33,006 bases of DNA, from contig NZ_CAUCSQ010000044.1 in NCBI RefSeq assembly GCF_958445495.1, positions 1-33,006 on the forward strand, in the 5' to 3' direction. Positions 1 through 6,952 of this stretch are shown piece by piece (within the stretch, counting starts at the first letter, position 1; every line of letters begins with the position of its first letter). The notes beneath the pieces are model-generated. The model worked only from the letters and a program-made list of their open reading frames with translations, was not told the origin of the DNA and searched no databases. The translations under genes and the position numbers were made by a program. The DNA comes from an uncultured Bacteroides sp. (GTDB taxonomy: Bacteria; Bacteroidota; Bacteroidia; Bacteroidales; Bacteroidaceae).

Positions 1-48
1 CCCCCTGCTCCCAAAGCAGGTGCGCTAACCGGACTGCGCTACACCCCG
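1..48 (-). tRNA. tRNA-Pro(TGG), cut by the window edge
   Basis: On the minus strand a tRNA 5' half starts at 48 (CGGGGTGTAGCGCAG...) with a D-arm (TCCGGTTAGCGCA) and a full anticodon stem-loop at 20-4: stem CCTGC/GCAGG around the loop TTTGGGA, giving anticodon TGG (proline). The variable loop, T-arm and acceptor 3' side lie beyond position 1. Transcription comes from a consensus promoter at 85-114. Confidence 0.93.
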
Positions 49-84
49 CTACTTTCCGAAGGAGTATTCTTATTAAAAGCGGTG

Positions 85-114
85 CAAAGATAGGGAGTAT
101 TTTTTAATTAACAA
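85..114 (-). promoter_or_regulatory. Bacteroides-type promoter of tRNA-Pro
   Basis: On the minus strand TATCTTTG (92-85) matches the Bacteroides -7 consensus TAnnTTTG. A TTG (114-112) lies 19 nt upstream, matching the -33 element. The tRNA begins about 37 nt downstream. This is one of the two best two-element promoters in the window. Confidence 0.75.
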
Positions 115-431
115 TAGTCGAGTGGATGTTTTTTATTTATTATTTCTCAATAGACTGAATTTCATTTGTTTGTGTTTTAGTTTCTTATATTTGAAAGGTG
201 GAAACGCTGTGAGGGATTACTTTTTACTCTTTTGTATTCATCTTGTTTTATGTGATAATGATTATATCAGCTCTTGTCCGGAGGTTATGATTGCAGCCTT
301 TAATTGTCGTGAAAATATTGCATTCATATTATAGTTAATGAATGGTATAACCTGAAAATAAATTCCGGTAATGCTGAACTATCTTTGTTGTTTTCTGTTT
401 TCAAAATAGGAATTTTAAATTAGAAAGCCGT
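115..431. other. Intergenic stretch without a convincing gene
   Basis: AT-rich DNA between the tRNA promoter and the small ORF at 432. A 70-codon open frame (122-334) starts at the edge of the tRNA promoter, is rich in Phe, Cys and Leu as expected of translated AT-rich DNA, and resembles nothing I know. A TATCTTTG box at 380-387 is the likely promoter of the next gene. Confidence 0.5.
380..387 (+). promoter_or_regulatory. -7 box upstream of the 64-aa gene
   Basis: TATCTTTG fits TAnnTTTG and lies 44 nt before the ATG at 432. No clear TTG -33 element is visible at the usual distance. Confidence 0.5.
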
Positions 432-626
432 ATGAAAACGAAAAAGCAAAAAGAAACAAATAAACCGGACGTACATTTGCTGGAGCAAAAGGGATACGAA
501 AAAATAACGAATGAAATTGTGCCGGTGCAGCAAACAGAAACTTATCGTAAACCGACTCAGAAAGTGGTTAAAGAAGCTGTGAAGGAGTTGAATCCTGATA
601 CAGACAGCTTGGATAGCAGAGGATGA
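432..626 (+). CDS. Small hypothetical protein (64 aa)
   Basis: I do not recognise this protein. It is short, highly hydrophilic and rich in Lys, Glu and Thr, with no membrane segment, signal peptide or cysteine. It is probably cytosolic and partly disordered. The ATG at 432 follows a TATCTTTG promoter box by 44 nt, and the stop codon lies inside a perfect hairpin (616-638), which together suggest a real single-gene transcript. Nothing nearby indicates a role. Confidence 0.6.
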   Translation: MKTKKQKETNKPDVHLLEQKGYEKITNEIVPVQQTETYRKPTQKVVKEAVKELNPDTDSLDSRG

Positions 627-645
627 TTCATCCTCTGCGGTCTTT
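616..645 (+). terminator. Hairpin overlapping the stop codon of the 64-aa gene
   Basis: GCAGAGGATGA (616-626) and TCATCCTCTGC (628-638) are perfect inverted repeats separated by one base, with a short T-containing tail (TCTTTAA). The TGA stop (624-626) is within the left arm. It is probably an intrinsic terminator or 3' stabilising hairpin, though the T-tract is weak. Confidence 0.55.
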
Positions 646-741
646 AATGGTTTACCGCGTAAATGAATCCGGCACTCAACCGGTTATTTTTGTCCGGTTC
701 ACTTCCGAATAATATTTTAAGCGAATAAACAAATTATAGTT

Positions 742-776
742 TTTGCTATAAAAGCCATCTGAAAGAATTATCTTTG
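742..776 (+). promoter_or_regulatory. Promoter of the 122-aa lipoprotein gene
   Basis: TATCTTTG at 769-776 fits the Bacteroides -7 box, with TTTG at 742-745, 23 nt upstream (slightly longer than usual). The ATG is at 814. Confidence 0.55.
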
Positions 777-813
777 CAACTATTCTGGTTTTATTTCAAA
801 TAAGGGAAATTAT

Positions 814-1182
814 ATGAAGAGAATGAAGATTTTTCTATTGTTGACAGCTTGGATTGGTTTTAATGCATGCCAACCCAAAAGTAAACAAGTGGCAGAACAG
901 ACAATGGCAGATGATAGCTTGGCTATTGTTCCGATAGAAGACGGAAAGGTGCTTTCCGGAGTTGTAGAGGATGTTTCGATGAATAATTTTATGTTGGTTA
1001 CTTCGGAAGGTGATACGATTTTTATTAGTACGATGGACCGGGAACCTGATGAAATAGGTGATTTCGAACTAGGTGATACTGTAAAAGTTAATTATATAGA
1101 AGAAGAGGAAGAGCCGGGAGTCAGAAATATACCTACCGCCCAAAAAGTTACTGTGGTCGGAAAAAGAAACCGCATTGAATAA
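814..1182 (+). CDS. Small lipoprotein of unknown function (122 aa)
   Basis: The N-terminus is a lipoprotein signal peptide: basic MKRMK, a hydrophobic stretch and FNAC with the lipidated Cys at residue 19, so the mature protein should be membrane-anchored. The rest (about 45-118) alternates short hydrophobic and polar stretches with an acidic patch of consecutive Glu near residues 96-100. It is likely a small all-beta domain, perhaps OB-like (inference). No catalytic motif is seen. It has its own promoter at 742-776 and sits alone between hairpins, so it is probably monocistronic. Confidence 0.75.
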   Translation: MKRMKIFLLLTAWIGFNACQPKSKQVAEQTMADDSLAIVPIEDGKVLSGVVEDVSMNNFMLVTSEGDTIFISTMDREPDEIGDFELGDTVKVNYIEEEEEPGVRNIPTAQKVTVVGKRNRIE

Positions 1183-1550
1183 AAAAATGCTTGGAAGGGA
1201 ATATATCCCGTGTGTTGAATAGGATAAAGGAAAAAGGAGACTGTCCGGAAAGCCGGCTTCTCAATTTAGAAACATACGGCCTGCAAGCCTATCAGGAAGT
1301 ATTCGGTAAATTCCGTATGTTTGGCATTTAGTAAAGAGTAAGTTCGCCTTTTTCGCAGGAATTTACTCTTCTTTGATGAATATCCCCTAATAAAAGAATA
1401 CCATATCAGTTTACTTTACTTCTGGTACATTAAAGTATATAGTTGGGTAGAGGAATATCATTCAATAAACATGAGACTCTTGTTTTCCCTGCCAGTGGGG
1501 ATAAAAGTGATTCCAAGTTCTCCGTTTTCAAACAGCAGGTAACAGTAAAT
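1183..1550. other. Intergenic stretch with two hairpins
   Basis: No gene is visible. Two inverted repeats occur: AAACATACGG (1270-1279) with CCGTATGTTT (1313-1322), 33 nt apart; and AAGAGTAA (1334-1341) with TTACTCTT (1363-1370). Either could end the lipoprotein transcript, but neither has a strong T-tract. The rest is ordinary AT-rich spacer. Confidence 0.5.
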
Positions 1551-1676
1551 GTCTGTCTCAAAATAGAAATTGAAAATCTTATAGATTGAAACCCTAGAAG
1601 GAAAAAAATCCCTCCTATTCTAGCCTTTACTCATTACAATATAAGGCAAGAATAGAGGGATTTTTATGTTATCGCT
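1551..1676 (+). repeat. Interspersed hairpin repeat, copy 1
   Basis: First of three related intergenic repeats (others at 6741-6868 and 15543-15672). It starts with CTGTCTCAAAATAGAAATTG, continues through a less conserved segment, and ends in a long hairpin (1604-1665) with arms starting AAAAATCCCTC and ending GAGGGATTTTT, a loop with TCATTACAATA, then the flank ATTTTTATGTTA. The T-rich ends mean it may also act as a bidirectional terminator. The family is inferred from the three copies alone. Confidence 0.75.
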
Positions 1677-1724
1677 TATCAATTTATAAGTAAGGGGGCA
1701 AAATTCAATTTTAGAGGAAATAAA

Positions 1725-1777
1725 CTTTTCATCTGAAATCTGGCACTCTTCATCTGAAACCCGGTACTCTTCATCGG
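1725..1777. repeat. Short 21-bp tandem repeat (2.5 units)
   Basis: Units at 1725-1745, 1746-1766 and a partial 1767-1777 share CTCTTCATCTGAAA followed by a variable triplet and GG(C/T)A. Read on the minus strand, each unit carries GATGAA and GTTTCA, as do several units of the larger array at 12457-12697. Confidence 0.6.
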
Positions 1778-1782
1778 TAATA

Positions 1783-1830
1783 AAAAGGCCGTATCAACTC
1801 TGTTTTTGAGTAATGATACGGCTATTTTTA
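1783..1830 (-). terminator. Bidirectional terminator downstream of spt
   Basis: GCCGTATCA (1788-1796) and TGATACGGC (1814-1822) form a stem flanked by A-rich sequence on the left and a T-run on the right, so each strand has a U-tract. It lies about 100 nt past the spt stop and probably ends that transcript. Confidence 0.7.
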
Positions 1831-1930
1831 TGTTTATCAGTTAGAATCTGTAACTGTTCCGAGCGTTCATCTTAGTTTCGACACACTCCCTTATTTCCTT
1901 TTTCGAATTTATAACTTTCCGGTTTGGGAG

Positions 1931-3115
1931 TTATAGAATATCTAAAGTTTTAAATGCTTTTACTAATTTCTCCACAGCCCGGTCAATTTGCTCTTTTGTG
2001 TGAGTAGCCATTAATGCTACACGTACCAATGTATCTTGCGGAGCGCATGCCGGCGGGATAACGGGATTGATGAAGACACCCTCGTCAAAAGCCAGTTTGG
2101 TAACCATGAAAGTCTTTTCCGTGTCGCGTACATACAGAGGGATAATGGGCGATTCTGTCGCTCCGATTTCAAAGCCGGCTTCACGGAAACGTTTCAAAGC
2201 ATAATTGGTTGCATCCCATAATGCCTGGAGCCTTTCCGGTTCGTTTTGAATGATGTGAAGAGCCTCTAAAGCGGATGCGGTAGCTGCCGGAGTATTGGAA
2301 GCGCTGAATATATAGGTACGCGCGTTGTGGCGCAACCAGTTGATGATGGATGAATCCGCCGCGATGAATCCGCCGATTGAAGCTAAGGACTTGCTGAAAG
2401 TACCCATAATCAGGTCCACCTCGTCGGTCAGTCCGAAATGGTCGCATACGCCGCGTCCCTGTTTGCCGAACACACCCAGACCGTGAGCCTCGTCTACCAT
2501 GATGGTAGCATTGTATTTATGTTTCAAACGTACTATTTCGGGCAAGTTTGCCAAGTCGCCTTCCATGGAAAATACACCGTCTACGATGATTAGTTTCACC
2601 GAATCCGGGTTACACTTCTGAAGTTGTTTTTCCAGGTCGGTCATGTCGTTATGCTTGTACTTCAACTGTTGAGAAAAAGAGAGACGGCGGCCGTCTACGA
2701 TAGAAGCATGGTCGCGGTCATCGCAAATGATGTAATCGTTGCGGTCTGTCAAGGCGGGAATAACTCCGGAGTTAACGGTAAAACCGGTCGAGAAACATAA
2801 CGCTTCGTCTTTGCCGACGAAAGCTGCCAATTCTTTTTCCAGTTGAACGTGCAAATCCAATGTACCGTTTAAAAAGCGTGAGCCGGCACAACCGGAACCA
2901 TACTTGTGCATGGCTTTTACACCGGCTTCAATAACTCTCTCATCTCCCGTCAGGCCAGTGTATGCATTGGAACCGAACATAAGGACCTCGTGTCCGCCCA
3001 TTTCTACCTCTGTACCCTGTTTCCCTTCAATCTCACGGAAATATGGGTAAACGCCCTGTGCCATAAACTTTTGTGGCAAGTCGTATTTAGCTAACTTCTC
3101 TTGTAATAATCCCAT
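1931..3115 (-). CDS. spt: Serine palmitoyltransferase
   Basis: PLP-dependent alpha-oxoamine synthase (394 aa, full length) that condenses L-serine with a fatty acyl-CoA to 3-ketosphinganine, the first step of Bacteroides sphingolipid synthesis, in the cytosol at the membrane. The PLP Schiff-base lysine is K242 in GTFSKSLAS. The cofactor-binding Asp and His are in DEAHGLG (D208, H211), and the ring-stacking His is H136 in DRDHAS. The sequence appears nearly identical to the B. thetaiotaomicron enzyme BT_0870 as I remember it, which separates it from the related 2-amino-3-ketobutyrate CoA ligase and BioF. It is divergent from a lipid kinase, with a TATCTTTG promoter at 3208-3201 and an untranslated leader of about 80 nt. 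Confidence 0.95.
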   Translation of the reverse strand: MGLLQEKLAKYDLPQKFMAQGVYPYFREIEGKQGTEVEMGGHEVLMFGSNAYTGLTGDERVIEAGVKAMHKYGSGCAGSRFLNGTLDLHVQLEKELAAFVGKDEALCFSTGFTVNSGVIPALTDRNDYIICDDRDHASIVDGRRLSFSQQLKYKHNDMTDLEKQLQKCNPDSVKLIIVDGVFSMEGDLANLPEIVRLKHKYNATIMVDEAHGLGVFGKQGRGVCDHFGLTDEVDLIMGTFSKSLASIGGFIAADSSIINWLRHNARTYIFSASNTPAATASALEALHIIQNEPERLQALWDATNYALKRFREAGFEIGATESPIIPLYVRDTEKTFMVTKLAFDEGVFINPVIPPACAPQDTLVRVALMATHTKEQIDRAVEKLVKAFKTLDIL

Positions 3116-3200
3116 GAATTATAATTTATTATACTCATATTCAGACCATTCGCTGATGGCCTAATCTCCTTTTATCTTAACAAGTGTTTAAAACAGGGGG

Positions 3201-3208
3201 CAAAGATA
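3201..3208 (-). promoter_or_regulatory. -7 box of spt
   Basis: TATCTTTG on the minus strand, 86 nt upstream of the spt ATG. The implied leader is about 80 nt, longer than at most genes here. No obvious TTG element is at the canonical spacing. Confidence 0.6.
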
Positions 3209-3302
3209 ACAAAATTTGCTTTTATCCGTTCCTTTTAAAAGAAAAAAGTTGCCCTTATCTGATTAGAAACCTTTAATAGATTAAAATTTAATATTTTTGT
3301 AT

Positions 3303-3310
3303 TACTTTTG
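3303..3310 (+). promoter_or_regulatory. -7 box of the lipid kinase gene
   Basis: TACTTTTG matches TAnnTTTG. Because it covers 3303-3310, the in-frame TTG at 3308 cannot be the start codon. The ATG at 3335 or 3347 fits a leader of about 20-30 nt. Confidence 0.6.
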
Positions 3311-3334
3311 TCGTCTACAATCGACAAGAATAGC

Positions 3335-4360
3335 ATGAACGAAAGAATGAAAAAAATAATATTCGTTGTCAATCCTATTTCGGGTACACAAAGCAAAGAA
3401 CTGGTTCTTAGCTTACTGGATGAGAAAATAGACAAGGCGAGATACTCTTGGGAAGTAATGTACACGGAGAGAGCCGGTCATGCGGTGGAAATAGCTGCAA
3501 AAGCTGCTGAAGAAAAGACAGACATAGTAGTAGCCATCGGGGGAGACGGAACGATTAACGAAATAGCCCGTTCGCTGGTACATACCGATACTGCTATGGG
3601 AATAATACCTTGCGGTTCGGGCAACGGGCTTGCGCGGCATCTGCATATACCTATGGAACCGAAAAAGGCGTTGGAAGTAATCAATGAAGGATGCGTGGAT
3701 ATCATAGATTACGGCAAGATTAACGGAATGGATTTTTTTTGTACCTGCGGAGTCGGGTTCGACGCATTCGTCAGCTTAAAGTTTGCACATGCCGGTAAAC
3801 GCGGATTATTGACATATTTGGAGAAAACGCTGCAAGAAAGCCTGAAATATCAACCGGAAACATACGAACTGGAGACGGAAAACGGAGTGACCAAGTATAA
3901 AGCTTTCCTGATTGCCTGTGGCAATGCGTCGCAATACGGGAATAACGCATATATCGCTCCGCAAGCCACTCTGACGGACGGATTGCTGGATGTGACTATC
4001 CTTGAACCGTTCACAGTGCTGGATGTACCTTCCCTTGCTTTCCAACTGTTCAATAAAACTATCGACCAGAATAGCCGTATCAAGACTTTCCGTTGTAAAA
4101 AACTGTGTATCCGGAGAACTGCTCCCGGAGTCGTGCATTTTGATGGTGACCCGATGGAGACAGATGCCGATGTGAATATCGAACTGATTCAGAGAGGGCT
4201 GCGTGTGGTAGTGCCTCCGGCAGGGGAGAAAGACTCGGCGAATATGCTCCAGAGGGCGCAGGAATACATGAACGGCATTAAATTGATGAACGAAGCGATT
4301 GTGGACAATATAACAGACAAAAACAAGAAAATATTGAAAAAGCTGACAAAGAAAGTCTGA
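3335..4360 (+). CDS. Diacylglycerol kinase-fold lipid kinase (YegS/sphingosine kinase family)
   Basis: Soluble or peripheral lipid kinase, 341 aa from the ATG at 3335 (M5 at 3347 is an equally good start). The nucleotide-binding motif GGDGT is at 69-73 and the glycine-rich PCGSGNGLARHL at 92-103, both hallmarks of the DAGK catalytic domain. The C-terminal beta domain has the family's FDGDPME motif. Members phosphorylate diacylglycerol, sphingoid bases, ceramide or other lipid alcohols; the substrate cannot be read from sequence. Its head-to-head position with serine palmitoyltransferase favours a sphingoid or ceramide substrate (inference). aspS follows after 76 nt with its own promoter, so this is probably a single-gene transcript. 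Confidence 0.88.
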   Translation: MNERMKKIIFVVNPISGTQSKELVLSLLDEKIDKARYSWEVMYTERAGHAVEIAAKAAEEKTDIVVAIGGDGTINEIARSLVHTDTAMGIIPCGSGNGLARHLHIPMEPKKALEVINEGCVDIIDYGKINGMDFFCTCGVGFDAFVSLKFAHAGKRGLLTYLEKTLQESLKYQPETYELETENGVTKYKAFLIACGNASQYGNNAYIAPQATLTDGLLDVTILEPFTVLDVPSLAFQLFNKTIDQNSRIKTFRCKKLCIRRTAPGVVHFDGDPMETDADVNIELIQRGLRVVVPPAGEKDSANMLQRAQEYMNGIKLMNEAIVDNITDKNKKILKKLTKKV

Positions 4361-4368
4361 AATAAATG

Positions 4369-4396
4369 TTGAATTCTGATTTATTGTGTACTTTTG
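4369..4396 (+). promoter_or_regulatory. Promoter of aspS
   Basis: TACTTTTG (4389-4396) with TTG (4369-4371) 17 nt upstream. The leader to the ATG at 4437 is about 30 nt and AT-rich. Confidence 0.6.
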
Positions 4397-4436
4397 CACG
4401 CTACTTAACGAAAAAATATCATAAATATTAGAAAAT

Positions 4437-6200
4437 ATGTTCAGAACACACACTTGTGGAGAACTGAGAATCTCTGATGCAAATAAGCAAGTCACGCTGT
4501 CCGGGTGGGTACAGCGCAGTCGTAAAATGGGAGGGATGACTTTCGTTGACATTCGCGACCGTTACGGCATTACCCAATTGGTTTTTAATGAAGAAGTAAA
4601 TGCCGACCTTTGCGAACGCGCCAACAAGCTCGGACGTGAGTATGTTATCCAGGTGACGGGAACAGTCAGCGAACGTTTCAGCAAAAATGCGAATATTCCT
4701 ACCGGGGATATCGAAATTACAGTTTCCGAATTAAATGTGTTGAATGCAGCGATGACTCCTCCGTTCACGATTGAGGATAACACGGACGGCGGGGATGATA
4801 TCCGTATGAAATACCGCTATCTGGATTTACGCCGTAATGCGGTTCGTTCCAATCTGGAGTTACGCCATAAAATGACAATCGAAGTACGCAAATATCTTGA
4901 CAGTTTAGGGTTTATTGAAGTAGAAACCCCTGTATTGATAGGCTCCACTCCGGAAGGAGCGCGCGACTTTGTAGTACCTTCACGTATGAATCCGGGACAA
5001 TTTTACGCACTTCCGCAGTCTCCGCAAACATTGAAGCAGTTGTTGATGGTTTCCGGTTTCGACCGCTACTTCCAGATAGCGAAATGTTTCCGTGACGAAG
5101 ACTTGCGTGCCGACCGCCAGCCGGAGTTTACGCAGATTGACTGTGAGATGAGTTTCGTTGAGCAAGAAGATATCATCACTACTTTCGAAGGAATGGCTAA
5201 ACACCTGTTCAAGACCCTCCGGGGTGTGGAACTGGCTGAACCGTTCTTGCGGATGCCTTGGGCGGATGCCATGAAATATTACGGCAGCGATAAGCCGGAC
5301 TTGCGTTTTGGCATGAAATTCGTAGAATTGACGGACCTTGTGAAAGGTTACGGATTTTCCGTATTTGATAATGCGGCGTATGTGGGCGGTATTTGCGCGG
5401 AAGGTGCTGCAAATTACACCCGCAAGCAATTGGACGCATTGACCGAGTTTGTGAAGAAACCGCAAATCGGTGCGAAAGGAATGGTATATGCCCGTGTGGA
5501 AGCAGATGGGACGGTGAAATCAAGTGTGGATAAATTCTATACGCAAGAAGTACTGCAAAAAGTAAAAGAAGCATTCCAGGCTAAGCCGGGTGATTTGATT
5601 CTGATATTGTCCGGCGACGATGTGATGAAAACCCGTAAGCAACTGTGTGAACTCCGTTTGGAAATGGGGTCTCAACTAGGCTTGCGCGATAAGAATAAAT
5701 TTGCCTGCCTTTGGGTTGTCGATTTCCCGATGTTCGAGTGGAGTGAGGAAGAAGGACGCCTGATGGCTATGCACCATCCGTTTACCCATCCGAAAGAAGA
5801 AGACATTCCATTGCTGGATACAGACCCGGCCGCTGTGCGTGCGGATGCCTATGATATGGTTATCAATGGTGTGGAAGTCGGCGGAGGTTCCATCCGTATT
5901 CACGATGCGCAGCTCCAGGCGAAGATGTTTGAAATCTTAGGTTTTACTCCTGAAAAGGCAGAGGCGCAGTTCGGCTTCCTGATGAATGCGTTCAAGTATG
6001 GAGCTCCTCCTCACGGCGGTTTGGCATACGGGCTTGACCGTTGGGTATCTCTCTTTGCCGGACTGGATTCTATTCGCGACTGCATAGCATTCCCGAAAAA
6101 CAATTCGGGACGTGACGTGATGTTAGACGCACCGTCCGTTATCGACCAGAGCCAACTTGATGAACTTAATTTAAGCGTTGATATCAAAGAAGGCGAGTGA
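4437..6200 (+). CDS. aspS: Aspartyl-tRNA synthetase
   Basis: Class IIb aminoacyl-tRNA synthetase (587 aa, the usual bacterial length) that charges tRNA-Asp. The N-terminal OB-fold anticodon-binding domain covers about 1-110 (TLSGWVQRSRKMGG, FVDIRDRYG). The catalytic core has the class II motif 2 loop with FRDEDLRADRQPEFTQ and motif 3 in GLAYGLDRW near the C-terminus. The large insertion (about 285-410) corresponds to the GAD domain of bacterial-type enzymes. The start at 4437 is preceded by a Bacteroides promoter. The stop codon overlaps the start of the GtrA gene (GTGA), so the two are likely one operon. Confidence 0.97.
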   Translation: MFRTHTCGELRISDANKQVTLSGWVQRSRKMGGMTFVDIRDRYGITQLVFNEEVNADLCERANKLGREYVIQVTGTVSERFSKNANIPTGDIEITVSELNVLNAAMTPPFTIEDNTDGGDDIRMKYRYLDLRRNAVRSNLELRHKMTIEVRKYLDSLGFIEVETPVLIGSTPEGARDFVVPSRMNPGQFYALPQSPQTLKQLLMVSGFDRYFQIAKCFRDEDLRADRQPEFTQIDCEMSFVEQEDIITTFEGMAKHLFKTLRGVELAEPFLRMPWADAMKYYGSDKPDLRFGMKFVELTDLVKGYGFSVFDNAAYVGGICAEGAANYTRKQLDALTEFVKKPQIGAKGMVYARVEADGTVKSSVDKFYTQEVLQKVKEAFQAKPGDLILILSGDDVMKTRKQLCELRLEMGSQLGLRDKNKFACLWVVDFPMFEWSEEEGRLMAMHHPFTHPKEEDIPLLDTDPAAVRADAYDMVINGVEVGGGSIRIHDAQLQAKMFEILGFTPEKAEAQFGFLMNAFKYGAPPHGGLAYGLDRWVSLFAGLDSIRDCIAFPKNNSGRDVMLDAPSVIDQSQLDELNLSVDIKEGE

Positions 6201-6586
6201 AAGAATCCGTACGCATATTCCGTTTTATGGCAATCGGTACGATGAATGCTTTAATTATGGCATTGGTCGTATGGTTGATGATGAAGGAGATATCATTTGA
6301 CGGTGACTATATGGTAGCTAATATAACAGCCTATCTGATAGCGCAGATTCATAATTTTATTTGGTGTAAATATTGGATATTTCCCGTAGAAAACGAGAAG
6401 AACAGCCTTTGGAAACAGATATTGTTTTTTTGTTCAGCTTTCGGGATAGCTTACACCGCCCAATTCTTATTTCTGGTTTTGCTGGTAGAAGGATTGGATG
6501 TCAATGAATACCTGGCACAATTCTTAGGGTTGTTTATTTATGGAAGTGCAAATTTCATAGCCAATAAAAAGATAACTTTCCAATAG
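6197..6586 (+). CDS. GtrA-family membrane protein
   Basis: Small polytopic inner-membrane protein (129 aa) with four predicted helices, at about 9-27, 36-54, 73-92 and 100-120, the normal architecture of the GtrA/DPMS1 C-terminal family. Members are thought to help move or present lipid-linked sugars, but substrates are rarely known. Translation starts at GTG 6197, which overlaps the aspS stop by four bases (GTGA), implying translational coupling. The short loop HNFIWCKYWIF and the ending NFIANKKITF are typical of the family. No glycosyltransferase gene is adjacent, so the partner is not evident here. Confidence 0.85.
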   Translation: MKESVRIFRFMAIGTMNALIMALVVWLMMKEISFDGDYMVANITAYLIAQIHNFIWCKYWIFPVENEKNSLWKQILFFCSAFGIAYTAQFLFLVLLVEGLDVNEYLAQFLGLFIYGSANFIANKKITFQ

Positions 6587-6643
6587 ATTGCCGCCGGCTT
6601 GTACGGATTGTCACAAAGATAAATTCCGCATTTCAGGAATTCG

Positions 6644-6731
6644 ATAAGAAGGCTGTCTCAGAAAGAACCGCACCCCGAAAATTAAACGCAAGACTTTTGG
6701 AGTGCAGTTCAAAATGAGACAGCCTTCTTAT
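6644..6731. repeat. 88-bp hairpin element with perfect 17-bp ends
   Basis: The ends (6644-6660 and 6715-6731) are perfect inverted repeats ATAAGAAGGCTGTCTCA and its complement. The interior also pairs imperfectly (GAAC-GCAC-AAAA with TTTT-GTGC-GTTC), so the whole element can fold as one long hairpin. It lies 57 bp after the GtrA stop and just before hairpin repeat copy 2. It could be a transcription terminator or a small MITE-like element; no target-site duplication is obvious. Confidence 0.65.
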
Positions 6732-6740
6732 AATTTATAA

Positions 6741-6868
6741 GCTGTAACATAAAAATCCCCGCTATTTTAGCCTTTATTCATCAGAATACAAGGCAAGAAC
6801 AGGGAGGATTTTTCATTTTAAAGTTCCAATCTGCAAGATTCCCGACTTTCAATTTCTATTTTGAGCCG
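6741..6868 (-). repeat. Interspersed hairpin repeat, copy 2
   Basis: Same family as 1551-1676, with its outer flanks in the opposite orientation: TAACATAAAAATCCC on the left and TTTCAATTTCTATTTTGAG on the right are the complements of copy 1's flanks. The hairpin core is 6751-6813, loop ATTCATCAGAATA. The core itself reads in the same direction as copy 1, so core and flanks have opposite relative orientations in the two copies. It fills most of the gene-free stretch 6587-6952; the remaining bases show nothing else. Confidence 0.75.
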
Positions 6869-6952
6869 ACCTCTTCCTTTTCTTTCTATTGACCGGACAC
6901 ATCCCTCACACAGATTTATCTCTGGGCCAATCCGTATGTCTTATAAGAAAAA

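Noticed and set aside
122..334. 70-codon open frame on the plus strand
   Set aside because: It starts beside the tRNA promoter, has composition expected of AT-rich DNA and no recognisable feature.
1931..3115. spt considered as 2-amino-3-ketobutyrate CoA ligase or BioF
   Set aside because: The sequence matches the Bacteroides serine palmitoyltransferase closely throughout; no threonine or biotin genes are adjacent.
3806..4552. 248-codon open frame on the minus strand
   Set aside because: Antisense to the lipid kinase and the start of aspS, both of which have clear family motifs.
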